NCBI GenBank assembly: GCA_039973685.1
Contig: JBDWKL010000042.1
Coordinates: forward strand, 1 to 64,000
Source: Hyphomicrobiales bacterium
GTDB lineage: Bacteria; Pseudomonadota; Alphaproteobacteria; Rhizobiales; JACESI01
Direction of reading: 5' to 3'
Length of the DNA stretch: 64,000 bases
The position numbers and the translations under genes are program-made. The notes under the pieces were generated by a model, which did no database searches, had not been told where the DNA came from, and saw nothing but the letters and a program-made list of their open reading frames with translations. Below, piece by piece: positions 9,463 through 19,738 of this stretch (within the stretch, counting starts at the first letter, position 1; the number at the start of each line of letters is the position of its first letter).

Positions 9463-9987
9463 ATGGCTGGTAGTGTCAATAAAGTAATTCTGGTTGGTAA
9501 TCTGGGTGCGGACCCTGAAATTCGGCGTACACAAGATGGTCGCCCTATCGCTAATCTAAGCATTGCGACCAGTGAGAGCTGGCGTGATAAAAACACTGGT
9601 GAGCGTCGTGATAAAACCGAATGGCACCGTGTTGTGATTTTCTCAGAAGGTCTTTGTAAAGTGGCTGAAAACTACTTGCGCAAAGGCTCTAAAGTGTACC
9701 TTGAAGGTCAATTGCAAACGCGCAAATGGCAAGACCAGCAAGGCCAAGACCGCTATTCAACTGAGGTTGTTCTGCAAGGCTTTAGCTCAAACCTAACAAT
9801 GCTTGATGGTCGTAACGACAATCAAGGCGGCGGCGGCGGTGGTGGTGATTATGGCGGCGGCGGTCAAGTTGGCTATGGCGGCGGCGGTGGCCAAATGGGC
9901 GGCGCTGCAGCTGGTGGAGCCGCTATGGGTTCTCCTGCTCCAATGGGCGGTCCTGCTGATGATATGGATGATGAAATTCCATTTTAA
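9463..9987 (+). CDS. ssb: Single-stranded DNA-binding protein
   Basis: Coats single-stranded DNA during replication and repair. The N-terminal 110 residues form the OB-fold ([36 protein letters not shown]). A glycine-rich linker follows, and the C-terminus is the acidic tip DDMDDEIPF that recruits partner proteins. The ATG at 9463 is chosen because GAGG lies nine bases upstream and MAGSVNKV is the usual start; a GTG at 9451 is in frame. The long Gly run comes from low-complexity GGC repeats. Likely SOS-induced through the LexA box upstream. Confidence 0.96.
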   Translation: MAGSVNKVILVGNLGADPEIRRTQDGRPIANLSIATSESWRDKNTGERRDKTEWHRVVIFSEGLCKVAENYLRKGSKVYLEGQLQTRKWQDQQGQDRYSTEVVLQGFSSNLTMLDGRNDNQGGGGGGGDYGGGGQVGYGGGGGQMGGAAAGGAAMGSPAPMGGPADDMDDEIPF

Positions 9988-10050
9988 GGCGACCTGCTTT
10001 TGAGTGAATTTTGGCCGCTCGTTGGCTGATTACAACAAGAGGGTTCGGTT

Positions 10051-10428
10051 ATGCGTTTAATGCAAATATTGATTGCATCTGTGATTGGTGTAACCGCCCC
10101 TTTATTCCCTGCGTCGGCTTATGCGGGACCAGCTGATGTGGTTGGCGTTAAAGTCAGCAAAACCGCAGCTAATACCTATCGCTTTGATGTAACCGTAAAA
10201 CATGGCGACGAAGGCTGGGACCATTACGCAGACCGCTGGGATGTGGTTTCGCCAGATGGCACAGTTCTCGGCACCCGCATCCTGCATCACCCCCATGTCG
10301 AAGAACAACCCTTCACCCGTTCAGATGTGATCAAGGTGCCTGTTGGCGTGAAGTCCGTCACCGTTCGTGCTGGTGATAAGGTGCACGGGCTGGGTGGCGA
10401 GGAAATGACGGTGGTGTTGCCTGAGTGA
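10051..10428 (+). CDS. Conserved exported protein of unknown function
   Basis: Protein of 125 residues with a clear signal peptide (hydrophobic stretch, cleavage near ASAYAG). The mature part of about 100 residues is predicted to be mostly beta: YRFDVTVKHGDEGWDHYADRW, ILHHPHVEEQPFTRS, a valine-rich strand and a final EEMTVVLPE. The several His and acidic residues could bind metal, but no known motif is present. It follows ssb by about 60 bases and could be co-transcribed with it. Confidence 0.65.
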   Translation: MRLMQILIASVIGVTAPLFPASAYAGPADVVGVKVSKTAANTYRFDVTVKHGDEGWDHYADRWDVVSPDGTVLGTRILHHPHVEEQPFTRSDVIKVPVGVKSVTVRAGDKVHGLGGEEMTVVLPE

Positions 10429-10609
10429 GGGTGGTGCTGTGTGGTTTGAATTTTTGTGATAAATTGGAAGTGTTTTTATTTAGAGCTTTGCCAAATTTAT
10501 TGATATGGGTTACCTTGAATTTGAATCATGTCAGTATAAATATGAAAAAATGCGCGATTTTTTGAAGATTATATAAATATTTATTTGAATGTAAATCGGA
10601 AGGTGTTTC

Positions 10610-11581
10610 ATGGAGTTTTTAAAGGAACACGATAGAGCGACACCTTACTTCAAGTTGTTTTTATCTTTTGGGCTGTCTCTTTTTTTTATACGCTTTTTAA
10701 TATGGACGGACACATTTCATAGCAGTTTGCTCTACATTGCATGGCCTTTTGGTCTGTCGATGATTCTGTACTATTTTACCCCTCAAACCGATGGTTCAAC
10801 TTGGCTAAGGCGCTTTTGGAATAACTTGCGGGTCGGGTTGATATTTCTGTTCGGTTCATCACTCGTTTTGATGGAAGGTTATGTGTGCGTGATTATGTTT
10901 ATGCCGATATTTTTCGTCGGTTTTTTGATTGCCTTTATCTCCGACTATTTCTTCTATCGTTACGGCAAAGGGTCCATGAATGCTCACGTGATTCCTTTTA
11001 TTGTTGCCCTTGTCTCCCTTGAAGGTGCGACAGATGTAACGACTTTTAATCGTTATAACGAAGTCACACACACGCAAATAATTGCGAGCAGCGTTGCGGA
11101 TATTAAACGACGGATCGAACGACCTGCAGAACCGAAAGCCAAACGGCATTGGATGCTATGGTTGTTCCCAATGCCTAAGAAAGTCGGCAGTGCTCGTTTA
11201 GACGAAGGGGAAACTCGTACTTATGAATTTGAATATCATCGGTGGTTTGCAACAAACACTCACAGGGGAAATATTGAGGTAACCTTTGCAAAGGTCGCAG
11301 ATAATCACTTCAAAACTACGATTAAAGATACCAGCTATATTGCTAGCTATATGAAGCTTCATGGCACTGAACTAACATTGGATCCCATCAGCGAAAATGA
11401 AACGCGGGTAACACTCAAAGTTGCGTTCGATCGTGCAATTGATCCAGTTTGGTATTTTGAGCCATTGCAAAGATTTGCCGTTAAAAAAGGGGCGGCGTAT
11501 TTTGTAAAAAACCTGCTGCACAAACCGCTTGAGCAAGAGGCTCGATCTTTAAGGAGTGATTTTGAACAACCACACGGCTGA
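10610..11581 (+). CDS. Membrane protein with a C-terminal SRPBCC-like domain
   Basis: Unrecognised protein of 323 residues. The first 150 residues hold about five hydrophobic segments, so this part sits in the inner membrane. After a basic linker (AEPKAKRHW) comes a soluble domain of about 130 residues with alternating strands (TRTYEFEYHRWFATNT, ITLTLDP-like strand, ETRVTLKVAFDR) and a closing amphipathic helix. That pattern is reminiscent of START/SRPBCC folds, but the assignment is tentative. GGAAGG lies upstream of the ATG. It overlaps the next gene by 20 bases, so the two are probably an operon. The 180 bases upstream are very AT-rich. Confidence 0.6.
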   Translation: MEFLKEHDRATPYFKLFLSFGLSLFFIRFLIWTDTFHSSLLYIAWPFGLSMILYYFTPQTDGSTWLRRFWNNLRVGLIFLFGSSLVLMEGYVCVIMFMPIFFVGFLIAFISDYFFYRYGKGSMNAHVIPFIVALVSLEGATDVTTFNRYNEVTHTQIIASSVADIKRRIERPAEPKAKRHWMLWLFPMPKKVGSARLDEGETRTYEFEYHRWFATNTHRGNIEVTFAKVADNHFKTTIKDTSYIASYMKLHGTELTLDPISENETRVTLKVAFDRAIDPVWYFEPLQRFAVKKGAAYFVKNLLHKPLEQEARSLRSDFEQPHG

Positions 11582-12236
11582 AGAAATAAAACAATTTAAT
11601 CAACCTGAAGACAGCGCCCTTCACAATGATTTCCGTTCCTTGGTGGAGGGAGGCTGGCAAAATGTGCACCCGACAGTTCGCGCACGAATGGATAGATTAC
11701 TGACGTCGCCATCAGCCACAGTGTTTAGAGGAACAGGCTGTGTAAGGCGCTCTCTGATTGGGGGCGTATTCGCACATTTAAGCCGATTGTTGGGAGCGCC
11801 TCTTGTCTGGAAACAAGGGGAGAATGTAACAACGACTGTGAGTGTGGAGCCAACAAGAAATGGCTTAAGGTGTTGGCATAGGCAGTTTACCTTTCCTGAT
11901 GGTAGTAACCAGCTTGTTCAGACGACAAAGGTGGTCACGAAGGACCAAGGGTTGATGGATGCTGTGGGTGCCCAAGGAGAGAAAATGCTGCATACAAAAA
12001 TGCGCATCTGGACCGAAGGTAAAAGCTTGTGTTTTGAAAGCACTGGATATTTTCTGCGTTTTCTAAGCTTTAATATGCCGGTGCCGTCAATTCTCACTCC
12101 AGGCAAGTTGTTCGCTGAGCACCGTGATGAGGGGGATGGAAAATTTCGTTATATAATGGCATTTAATCACCCCATTTGGGGCGAAACGTTTTATCAAGAC
12201 GGTATCTTCGAATTGATTGAGACGGCCCAAGCATAA
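11562..12236 (+). CDS. DUF4166-like protein
   Basis: Soluble protein of about 225 residues resembling the DUF4166 family: HPTVRARMDRLL near the N-terminus, then WHRQFTFPDG and FNHPIWGETFYQDGIFEL near the end. Function unknown; in other genomes the domain is found alone or fused to saccharopine dehydrogenase-like proteins. I place the start at TTG 11562 because AAGGAG lies at 11551-11556, five bases before it; a GTG at 11556 overlaps that ribosome binding site. It overlaps the end of the preceding membrane-protein gene and converges with the RCC1-like gene. Confidence 0.7.
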   Translation: MNNHTAEEIKQFNQPEDSALHNDFRSLVEGGWQNVHPTVRARMDRLLTSPSATVFRGTGCVRRSLIGGVFAHLSRLLGAPLVWKQGENVTTTVSVEPTRNGLRCWHRQFTFPDGSNQLVQTTKVVTKDQGLMDAVGAQGEKMLHTKMRIWTEGKSLCFESTGYFLRFLSFNMPVPSILTPGKLFAEHRDEGDGKFRYIMAFNHPIWGETFYQDGIFELIETAQA

Positions 12237-12245
12237 CCGTACCAC

Positions 12246-13178
12246 TCAATCCAACAAAACTATCTCCGCATCTTCCCCGCGCGCCCATTGCCAAAGCCTA
12301 CCATCCTGCGTCAGGGCAATGGTCGTCGATGAACCAGCCGCCACGGCCTGCACATCTTTCATAACCGCGACTGGTTCGACGCCATATTCGCTGCCCCAAG
12401 CAAACAGCGTGTTGTCTTGACTGATGGCCACCGAATGTGAGGAGCCTGTCGCGATACCTTTCGCGCCGCCCATTATCTTGCTCCACTTGATAGCCTTATC
12501 GCCTAAACCGTGTTTTCCAACGGGGCCAAAAATGTTGCCGCCGGTTCCTAAGACTTCGCCGTTATCATTGAGCAATATCGCGTGGCCTGTATGGGCTGTA
12601 ATTTGAGAGACTTGCGACGCGGTTTCAACGAATTCGTCGGTTGATTTAAGCCTGCCATCCCCATATTGGCCTCGGTGTGCTTTGCCTTTGACGAATAAGC
12701 CGCCACTCTTCGTGATGTAGTAATTTGCCCCATCGCCAACGGCTGCCGTGTCCACATTGTCGGCAATCTTTGTGCTTTTCGTGGAAGAAGAGGCGATCAG
12801 CCAGAGAGAGCCATCGGCCTTTGTTGCAAGCACGCCTGTGCGCCCCGCCGCAAATTTTACAACACTGCTCATCAAAAGTTCTGGCTGTTGAAAATCATCA
12901 TTATAGCGGTGCAGTTCATGTGAACGATTGAGCACATAGAAAGCCGAACGCCCGACACCAACTTGGATGGCTTCATCTGTTACACGCTTTGGCGTGTCGT
13001 TGCCTTGCCACGCATAAGCCACACCGTCGATGATTGCCATTTGTCGGTCATAAAAGGCGGCGAGGAGTGGGGAGGAGCTGTCGGCGGATGCAGGTTGGAG
13101 CGATATTAAAGTGAGAAGCAATCCGAACAAAAATGCACGGGGACGTGATGAGCCACAGGGACGAGTGAAACGGTTCAT
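12246..13178 (-). CDS. Exported RCC1-repeat (beta-propeller-like) protein
   Basis: About 310 residues with a signal peptide (RAFLFGLLLTLISLQPASA). The rest is a set of degenerate RCC1-type blades of about 50 residues with the recurring pattern G-x-x-H/T-x-x-x-L-x-x-DG-x-L-W-x-W: ADGSLWLIAS, AHTGHAILLNDNGEVLGTGG, ATGSSHSVAISQDNTLFAWG, AAGSSTTIALTQDGRLWQWA. Role unknown; such propellers usually bind proteins or ligands. The frame is open to 13313, but that would overlap marC. ATG 13178 has AAGGA upstream and begins the signal peptide. It lies 13 bases after marC, so the two probably form an operon. Confidence 0.78.
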   Translation of the reverse strand: MNRFTRPCGSSRPRAFLFGLLLTLISLQPASADSSSPLLAAFYDRQMAIIDGVAYAWQGNDTPKRVTDEAIQVGVGRSAFYVLNRSHELHRYNDDFQQPELLMSSVVKFAAGRTGVLATKADGSLWLIASSSTKSTKIADNVDTAAVGDGANYYITKSGGLFVKGKAHRGQYGDGRLKSTDEFVETASQVSQITAHTGHAILLNDNGEVLGTGGNIFGPVGKHGLGDKAIKWSKIMGGAKGIATGSSHSVAISQDNTLFAWGSEYGVEPVAVMKDVQAVAAGSSTTIALTQDGRLWQWARGEDAEIVLLD

Positions 13179-13191
13179 TCTGCCAATCCTT

Positions 13192-13821
13192 CTAAACAGC
13201 CCCAGCAATTGCAATAACGCCATCAGCGATGAACTGGATGGCGAGGGCGGACAATATAACGCCGAGCAGTCTGGAGAGCAGCGTGCGGCCCATGTCGCCG
13301 AGAAAGCGGTCAATTCCGGTCGATGCTAGAAAGACCACGTAACAAATCGCGACGATGACCAAAATCAAGCCGATCAAATAGCCAAGGCCGATCCATCCGC
13401 TTTGCCCTGATGCAATAAGCACAGTTGCTGAAATCGCGCCCGGTCCTGCCATGAGCGGGATGGCGAGCGGGAAGACCGCGAGGTTTTGAATGTCTGACTT
13501 GCTGACAGTGCGTTCAGCCGCATTGGTCTTGCGTTCCACCCGCTTTTCAAAAATCATCTCAAAGGCGGTCCAAAACAGCAGTAAACCACCTGCAATTCTA
13601 AATGCGGGTAGGGAAATGCCGAGTGTTTCAAGGAATGCGCCGCCTACCAGCGCAAACAAAATCAAAATTACGGCAGATACCAAAGACGCACGCCAAGCAA
13701 TTGCCCGTCGATCTGCATTGCTCATACCCATTGTCAGGGCTAAAAATATCGGCGCAAGGCCGATTGGGTCCATGATCACAAACAGTGTTGTAAAGGAATT
13801 TATGAGCCATTCGATTGGCAT
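13192..13821 (-). CDS. MarC family integral membrane protein
   Basis: Protein of 209 residues with six predicted membrane segments. MarC/UPF0056 signatures are seen: FVIMDPIGLAPIFLALT in helix one and PLAIPLMAGPGAISATVL in the middle. The family is sometimes annotated as a multiple-antibiotic-resistance or small neutral amino acid transporter, but its transport function is not settled. AGAGGT precedes the ATG. It is transcribed towards the RCC1-like gene. Confidence 0.9.
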   Translation of the reverse strand: MPIEWLINSFTTLFVIMDPIGLAPIFLALTMGMSNADRRAIAWRASLVSAVILILFALVGGAFLETLGISLPAFRIAGGLLLFWTAFEMIFEKRVERKTNAAERTVSKSDIQNLAVFPLAIPLMAGPGAISATVLIASGQSGWIGLGYLIGLILVIVAICYVVFLASTGIDRFLGDMGRTLLSRLLGVILSALAIQFIADGVIAIAGAV

Positions 13822-14069
13822 GGGGTACCTCTGATTCTAAGCGATTGCTAAGCAAAATAAGCAACATGCAATGCAGCTTATTTTTATTACCTCTGGATAT
13901 CTTCTAAATTATTGAAATATCGAGGTAAAATATAGGCTCTGATTGGTTGCAAAATTGGTGTTCAAGGGCAGGATAGCCTATAATTGATGGGAATCAACTC
14001 GTGTGTCGTGGATATGGCGCACATTTACAAAAATTTGCCATTAGGCAAACCCTATCGATAGGCAAACCA

Positions 14070-16856
14070 TTGTCAGACCAAGAAACTGAAAACCCTTCAG
14101 GCGATCTCCCAAGCGGTGTTGAAGGCATTTCCATTATTGATGAGATGAAGCGCTCTTATCTTGATTACGCCATGAGCGTGATCGTTAGTCGTGCTTTACC
14201 AGATGTGCGTGATGGCTTGAAGCCTGTTCACCGTCGTATTCTCTATTCTATGCACGAAAATGGCTATGACTGGAACAAGCCATATCGCAAGTCTGCGCGT
14301 GTTGTTGGTGATGTGATCGGTAAATATCACCCCCATGGTGATAGCGCGATTTATGACGCTTTGGTGCGCATGGCGCAGCATTTCTCGCTTCGTTTACCGT
14401 TGGCAGATGGTCAAGGTAACTTTGGCTCTGTGGATGGTGATCCACCAGCGGCGATGCGTTACACGGAAATTCGTCTTGAAAAGGTCGCTCATCAGCTTTT
14501 GGATGACATCGACAAAGACACAGTCAATTTCCAAGAAAACTACGACAACTCCGAAATGGAACCGACGGTTCTACCGGCAAAATTCCCGAACCTTTTGGTC
14601 AACGGGTCTGGCGGCATCGCGGTTGGTATGGCGACCAATATTCCGCCGCACAATCTGGGTGAAGTGATTTCGGCGTGTAAGGCTTATATTGAAGACCCTG
14701 CTATCGAGATTGAAGGCTTGATGGAATATGTGCCGGGTCCAGATTTCCCAACAGGTGGGCAAATTCTTGGCCGTTCTGGCATTCGCTCTGCTTATAATAC
14801 GGGCCGTGGTAGCGTTGTTATGCGTGGCCGTGTTGAAGTGGAAGAAATTCGCAAAGACCGCGATGCGCTGATTATTTCTGAAATTCCGTATCAGGTGAAC
14901 AAAGCCAGCATGATCGAGAAGATCGCTGAATTGGTGCGTGATAAGCGGGTTGAAGGCATTTCAGACATTCGCGACGAGAGTGACCGCTCTGGTATGCGTG
15001 TTGTTGTTGAGTTGAAGCGCGATGCGGTGCCTGATGTGGTGCTGAATCAGCTTTATCGCTTCTCGCCGCTGCAATCTTCATTCGGTTGTAACATTGTAGC
15101 CCTTAATGGCGGCAAGCCTGAGCAGATGAACCTGCTTGATTTGGTGCGCGCTTTTGTCAATTTCCGCGAGGAAGTGGTTACACGCCGTACAAAATTCCAG
15201 CTTAATAAAGCGCGCGAACGGGCGCATGTGTTGGTTGGTTTGGCGATTGCGGTTGCAAACATTGATGAAGTGATTGCGCTCATTCGTAATGCGCCTGATC
15301 CAGCAACGGCGCGTGCCGGATTGATGGAACGCCGTTGGCCTGCGAAAGACGTCGCGCCATTGGTTGAGCTTATCGACGATCCGCGCCACAGCTTGGAAAC
15401 AGATGGCACCTATATGCTGTCAGAAGAACAAGCCCGCGCGATCCTCGATCTACGCCTCCAACGCCTCACAGCGCTTGGTCGTGACGAGATTGATGAAGAG
15501 CTGAATAAGCTCGGTGCGATGATCCGTGATTTCCTTGAAATTCTCGGCTCTCGCGCACGTGTTATGGCGATCATCACGAACGAACTTACTGAAATTTCAG
15601 AAGAATTCGCAACGCCACGCCGTACTGAAATTCTCGAAGGTGGTGCAGATCTTGAAGATGAAGACCTGATCCAGCGCGAAGATATGGTGATCACTGTTAC
15701 CCACGGTGGTTACATTAAACGCGTGGCACTTGATACGTATCGTGCGCAGCGACGTGGCGGTAAGGGGCGTTCGGGTGCTTCGCTCAAAGACGAGGATTTT
15801 GTAACCCGTCTGTTTGTTGAAAATACCCACACACCAATCTTGTTCTTCACATCGCGCGGCATTGTTCACAAGATGAAAGTCTGGCGTTTGCCTCTCGCTG
15901 CTCCTAATGCGCGCGGTAAGGCACTGGTCAACTTGCTTCCTCTGCAACCAGATGAGCGGATCACCACGATCATGCCGCTGCCAGAAGATGAGGAAAGCTG
16001 GGATAGCCTCGGTGTTATGTTCGCGACAAATCGCGGTACTGTGCGCCGTAATAAAATGTCTGACTTCGTGTCGGTCAATCGCAACGGTAAAATTGCGATG
16101 AAACTTGACGAAGACATGGATATTTTGGGCGTAGAACCGTGCTCTGAAAATGATGATGTCTTGCTCACAACCGCTCGCGGTCAGTGTATTCGCTTCCAAG
16201 TAACCGATGTGCGGGTGTTCCAAAGCCGTGATTCAACGGGTGTTCGCGGTATCAATCTGGCTGATGGCGACGAAGTTATCTCTATGTCAGTGGTGCGCCA
16301 TGTGGATGCAACACCGGAAGAACGCACCTTGTACCTCAAGCAAAAACGCTTGATTGAAGGGGTCGCTGACGATGCGCCATCTGATGAGGATGAAGCAGCA
16401 GCATCTGGTCAACTAGATACAGAACGCTATGCAAACTTGAGTGCTGCTGAGGAGTATCTGCTGACACTTTCAGTCAACGGATATGGCAAACGAAGCTCAC
16501 TTTATGAGTATCGCGTCTCAGGCCGTGGCGGCAAAGGTATCGCTGCCATGACAGTTTCTGCACGCAACGGCGATGTGGTTGGTTCCTTCCCAGTTGAAGA
16601 GAGTGACCAAATTATGCTGGTAACTGATGCTGGTAAACTCATCCGCGTACCTGTTGACGGCATTCGCGTTGCGGGTCGATCAACACAAGGTGTCACGGTC
16701 TTCTCAACAGCAGATGACGAGCGCGTTGTCTCTGTAGAGCGGATTTCTGATGTTGGTGATGATGACGATGCAGAAGATGATGCTGAAGGCGGCGCACCAG
16801 AAGGTAGCCCAGATGGCAACCCAGAAGCTGGAAATGAAACCCCTGCTGCTGAGTAA
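14070..16856 (+). CDS. gyrA: DNA gyrase subunit A
   Basis: Breakage-reunion subunit of the type II topoisomerase that introduces negative supercoils. Visible parts are [26 protein letters not shown] at the N-terminus, the active-site tyrosine in [10 protein letters not shown] near residue 130, and the GyrA box QRRGGKG near residue 560 that marks true gyrase. The quinolone-resistance region reads [10 protein letters not shown] with the sensitive-type Ser and Asp. The C-terminal tail is strongly acidic ([13 protein letters not shown]). The frame is open from GTG 14001; I take TTG 14070 ([11 protein letters not shown]) because it matches the family start, but this is uncertain. A terminator follows. 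Confidence 0.96.
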   Translation: MSDQETENPSGDLPSGVEGISIIDEMKRSYLDYAMSVIVSRALPDVRDGLKPVHRRILYSMHENGYDWNKPYRKSARVVGDVIGKYHPHGDSAIYDALVRMAQHFSLRLPLADGQGNFGSVDGDPPAAMRYTEIRLEKVAHQLLDDIDKDTVNFQENYDNSEMEPTVLPAKFPNLLVNGSGGIAVGMATNIPPHNLGEVISACKAYIEDPAIEIEGLMEYVPGPDFPTGGQILGRSGIRSAYNTGRGSVVMRGRVEVEEIRKDRDALIISEIPYQVNKASMIEKIAELVRDKRVEGISDIRDESDRSGMRVVVELKRDAVPDVVLNQLYRFSPLQSSFGCNIVALNGGKPEQMNLLDLVRAFVNFREEVVTRRTKFQLNKARERAHVLVGLAIAVANIDEVIALIRNAPDPATARAGLMERRWPAKDVAPLVELIDDPRHSLETDGTYMLSEEQARAILDLRLQRLTALGRDEIDEELNKLGAMIRDFLEILGSRARVMAIITNELTEISEEFATPRRTEILEGGADLEDEDLIQREDMVITVTHGGYIKRVALDTYRAQRRGGKGRSGASLKDEDFVTRLFVENTHTPILFFTSRGIVHKMKVWRLPLAAPNARGKALVNLLPLQPDERITTIMPLPEDEESWDSLGVMFATNRGTVRRNKMSDFVSVNRNGKIAMKLDEDMDILGVEPCSENDDVLLTTARGQCIRFQVTDVRVFQSRDSTGVRGINLADGDEVISMSVVRHVDATPEERTLYLKQKRLIEGVADDAPSDEDEAAASGQLDTERYANLSAAEEYLLTLSVNGYGKRSSLYEYRVSGRGGKGIAAMTVSARNGDVVGSFPVEESDQIMLVTDAGKLIRVPVDGIRVAGRSTQGVTVFSTADDERVVSVERISDVGDDDDAEDDAEGGAPEGSPDGNPEAGNETPAAE

Positions 16857-16892
16857 CGCACCTCGAGGTGACGTTTAAAAATTAACAATAGC

Positions 16893-16925
16893 AAAGAGGG
16901 AAATGGCGAATTTCCCTCTTTTTCG
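16893..16925 (+). terminator. Rho-independent terminator after gyrA
   Basis: Perfect 12-bp inverted repeat (16893-16904 with 16910-16921), a five-base loop and a T run. It lies 37 bases after the gyrA stop and just before coaD. Confidence 0.9.
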
Positions 16926-16961
16926 TTGCAGAATGATTGGACAAAGGCTATCACCACGGCC

Positions 16962-17456
16962 ATGAAACGGATTGCATTTTATCCTGGGTCATTTGACCCT
17001 GTAACCAACGGCCATGTTGATGTGCTTGTGCAGAGCGTTGCGCTGGCTGATGAAGTGATTGTTGGCATTGGTGTGCATCCAGGTAAAAAACCTCTCTTCA
17101 GCTTTGATGAGCGCGTGCAAATGATTGCAGATGTGGTGGCTGAAACGCCAGCATTAGCAAAAGCCACGATCAACGTTGTTTCCTTTGATAATCTACTCGT
17201 CGATGCAGCTGCCTCACAGGGGGCTTCCATCGTTGTTCGCGGCCTGCGTGACGGCACCGATTTAGATTATGAAATGCAGATGGCGGGTATGAATGGCGCA
17301 ATGGCACCTGACATCACCACTGTTTTTGTGCCAGCAAGCCCTGAAGTTCGCCCCATTACTGCCACGCTTGTGCGTCAAATCGCAGGTATGGGTGGAGAAA
17401 TCTCGTCATTTGTGCCGGTATCGGTCAAAAAAGCCCTCCAACAAAAATTTGCCTGA
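16962..17456 (+). CDS. coaD: Pantetheine-phosphate adenylyltransferase
   Basis: Catalyses the fourth step of coenzyme A synthesis: 4'-phosphopantetheine plus ATP gives dephospho-CoA. The nucleotidyltransferase motif TNGH lies in [16 protein letters not shown] at the start; [21 protein letters not shown] and the [11 protein letters not shown] segment near the end are family signatures. 165 residues, the usual length. ATG 16962 gives the standard N-terminus [11 protein letters not shown]. It heads the coaD-ppi-ppi-queA-tgt group. Confidence 0.96.
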   Translation: MKRIAFYPGSFDPVTNGHVDVLVQSVALADEVIVGIGVHPGKKPLFSFDERVQMIADVVAETPALAKATINVVSFDNLLVDAAASQGASIVVRGLRDGTDLDYEMQMAGMNGAMAPDITTVFVPASPEVRPITATLVRQIAGMGGEISSFVPVSVKKALQQKFA

Positions 17457-17498
17457 CTTGAAATAGGTCTGGTTACTTCTCGTTATAAAGGAAACTCA

Positions 17499-18047
17499 AT
17501 GCTAAAAATTTTGAAGACGGCCTCTGCCGCAGCCCTCTCATTGGCGTTTGTATCTGTAGCCCACGTGCAAGCATTTGCGAAAGATATTTGGGTATTGCAA
17601 ACAACCGAAGGTAAGGTTGAAATTGAACTTTTAGCTGATGTTGCGCCAAAGCATGTGCAACGCGTTAAAGAGCTGACTGCTGAAGGTTTTTATAACGGTA
17701 TTGTTTTTCACCGAGTATTAGAAGGTTTCATGGCGCAAGGTGGCGATCCAACTGGTACTGGCTCTGGTGGTTCTAATAAACCTGACCTTCCTGCCGAATT
17801 TAGCAATGTTCCGTTTGATCGCGGTATCGTTGGTGCGGCTAGAACGCAAAATCCAAACAGCGCGAACTCGCAGTTCTTCATTATGTTCAATGAAGGTCAT
17901 TTCTTGAACAACCAATACACAGTATTTGGGCGCGTTATCAGTGGCATGGATGCGGTTGACGCACTTGAACGCGGCCAAGGGCAGGGTGGCGTAGTGCCAG
18001 TAGCAACGCGCGACAAAATCACGAAGGCAACTATTGTCTCAAAATAA
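17499..18047 (+). CDS. Periplasmic cyclophilin-type peptidyl-prolyl isomerase
   Basis: Catalyses cis-trans isomerisation of proline peptide bonds in exported proteins. A signal peptide is visible (AAALSLAFVSVAHVQAFA), followed by the cyclophilin core: FYNGIVFHRVLEGFMAQGGD with the catalytic Arg, and NSANSQFFIMF. AAGGA lies upstream of the ATG. It is followed 55 bases later by a paralogue without a signal peptide, so this pair covers periplasm and cytoplasm. Confidence 0.93.
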   Translation: MLKILKTASAAALSLAFVSVAHVQAFAKDIWVLQTTEGKVEIELLADVAPKHVQRVKELTAEGFYNGIVFHRVLEGFMAQGGDPTGTGSGGSNKPDLPAEFSNVPFDRGIVGAARTQNPNSANSQFFIMFNEGHFLNNQYTVFGRVISGMDAVDALERGQGQGGVVPVATRDKITKATIVSK

Positions 18048-18102
18048 CCAGACCTATTTTCAAATAGGACGACAAATATCGACTAACTAAAAGGTGGTAA
18101 GA

Positions 18103-18567
18103 ATGGACGACTTGGAAAACACTTTGGTAATGGAAACAACGGCTGGCACAGTGAAAATTAAACTGCGCCCAGATTTGGCTCCAAACCACGTAAACCGGAT
18201 CAAAGAATTGTCCCGTGAAGGATTTTATGACGGCGTGGTTTTCCACCGTGTTATTGAAGGCTTTATGGCACAGGGCGGCGACCCAACAGGCACAGGTACT
18301 GGCGGTTCAGACAAACCTGATCTTGCAGCAGAATTTAACGATGGCCATCATGGCCGTGGTGCTTGTTCTATGGCACGCTCTCAGAGCCCGAACAGTGCGA
18401 ACTCACAGTTCTTCATCTGCTTTGGCGATGCGTCATTCCTCAACGGTCAGTACACCTATTGGGGTGAAGTGATTGAAGGCATGGAAAATGTCGACAACAT
18501 CAAACGCGGTGAACCTGTATCTGACCCTGATAAAATTATCACATCACGGGTTGCAGCCGACCTCTAG
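18103..18567 (+). CDS. Cytoplasmic cyclophilin-type peptidyl-prolyl isomerase
   Basis: Second cyclophilin, 154 residues, without a signal peptide. The core motifs match the preceding gene closely (FYDGVVFHRVIEGFMAQGGD, NSANSQFFICF), so the two probably arose by duplication. ATG 18103 is preferred because AAGGTGG lies six bases upstream; the in-frame GTG at 18094 is inside that site. A terminator follows. Confidence 0.93.
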   Translation: MDDLENTLVMETTAGTVKIKLRPDLAPNHVNRIKELSREGFYDGVVFHRVIEGFMAQGGDPTGTGTGGSDKPDLAAEFNDGHHGRGACSMARSQSPNSANSQFFICFGDASFLNGQYTYWGEVIEGMENVDNIKRGEPVSDPDKIITSRVAADL

Positions 18568-18590
18568 TTTGGTTGATAAGACGATTAAGG

Positions 18591-18623
18591 ATGGCTTTCA
18601 GCGTGCTGGGAGCCATTTTTTTT
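18591..18623 (+). terminator. Rho-independent terminator between ppi and queA
   Basis: ATGGCT (18591-18596) pairs with AGCCAT (18611-18616), and the inner bases extend the stem with two G-U pairs to a four-base loop. A run of eight T follows (18616-18623). It ends the cyclophilin transcript 25 bases before queA starts. Confidence 0.75.
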
Positions 18624-18647
18624 GGACAATTGTGAAGGTTTTCGACA

Positions 18648-19730
18648 ATGCGTGTCGATTTATTTGATTTCGATCTACCGGAAGAGGCCATTGCGCTGCG
18701 CCCTGCGCGGCCGCGCGATGAGGCGAAGCTTTTGGTGGTCAATCCTCATAAAGAAGATGCCTTGAGTGATCATAGTGTTTTGGATTTGGTTGGCTTTTTG
18801 CGTGAGGGTGATGCGCTTGTGTTCAACGACACGAAAGTCATTCCAGCACAGCTCGAAGGTAAGCGCGTTCGCTCTGGTCCCAAAGGGCCGATTGAAGCGA
18901 AGATTGCCTTGACCCTTCACATGCGAACAGGCGCTAACGAATGGAAAGCCTTCGCGCGACCTGCCAAGAAATTAGAAATTGGTGATCGTCTGGTTTTTGC
19001 CGATTTGGAAGCAACTGTGAGCGAGAAGGTAGACGGCGGCGAGGTGACGCTGAGCTTTTCGAAAGCCAGCGCGGAGCTTGATGCAGCCATTGCGAGCGTC
19101 GGACATATGCCATTGCCGCCTTATATCGCGTTAAAACGCGGTGAAGATGAGCAGGACGCAGCAGATTATCAAACGATCTATGCCAATAAGGCGGGCGCGG
19201 TTGCAGCGCCGACGGCGGGGCTTCATACAACCGAGCGCTTGCTTGAGAAGGTGAAAGCCAAAGGCGTATCTTGCCATTTTCTCACCCTTCATGTGGGTGC
19301 GGGTACGTTTTTGCCAGTGAAGGTTGATGATACCGAAACTCATAAAATGCATGCGGAGATCGGCGAAATTTCACCTGAAGTCGCGGCGTCTCTTAATACG
19401 GTGCGAGCTAATGGTGGGCGGATTATTGCGGTTGGTACCACAAGCTTACGTTTGCTTGAGAGTGCGAGCGATGAAACCGGCACCATCCAGCCTTATCATG
19501 ATGCGACAGATATTTTCATTACACCTGGATATCAATTTCGCGCGGTGGATATGTTGATGACCAATTTTCATCTCCCGCGATCAACTCTCTTTATGTTGGT
19601 ATCTGCCTTTTGCGGGCTTGAGACCATGCAAACAGCTTACAGCCATGCGATCAGCAGCGGCTACCGTTTTTACTCTTACGGCGACGCATCGCTTTTATGG
19701 CGTGCAGATTTGCCGGATAATTTGCGATAG
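18648..19730 (+). CDS. queA: S-adenosylmethionine:tRNA ribosyltransferase-isomerase
   Basis: Transfers and isomerises the ribosyl group of SAM onto preQ1 in tRNA to form epoxyqueuosine. Family signatures are [57 protein letters not shown] and the C-terminal [19 protein letters not shown]. 360 residues, normal length. GAAGG lies upstream of the ATG. It is followed eight bases later by tgt, the preceding step of the same tRNA modification pathway. Confidence 0.96.
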   Translation: MRVDLFDFDLPEEAIALRPARPRDEAKLLVVNPHKEDALSDHSVLDLVGFLREGDALVFNDTKVIPAQLEGKRVRSGPKGPIEAKIALTLHMRTGANEWKAFARPAKKLEIGDRLVFADLEATVSEKVDGGEVTLSFSKASAELDAAIASVGHMPLPPYIALKRGEDEQDAADYQTIYANKAGAVAAPTAGLHTTERLLEKVKAKGVSCHFLTLHVGAGTFLPVKVDDTETHKMHAEIGEISPEVAASLNTVRANGGRIIAVGTTSLRLLESASDETGTIQPYHDATDIFITPGYQFRAVDMLMTNFHLPRSTLFMLVSAFCGLETMQTAYSHAISSGYRFYSYGDASLLWRADLPDNLR

Positions 19731-19738
19731 GTTTATCC

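Noticed and set aside
9820-9960. Glycine-codon (GGC) repeats in ssb as a possible regulatory repeat
   Set aside because: They encode the normal glycine-rich linker of SSB proteins and stay in frame.
15597-16223. Open frame of 208 codons on the minus strand inside gyrA
   Set aside because: It is opposite to the clearly coding gyrA, with no ribosome binding site and no family match.
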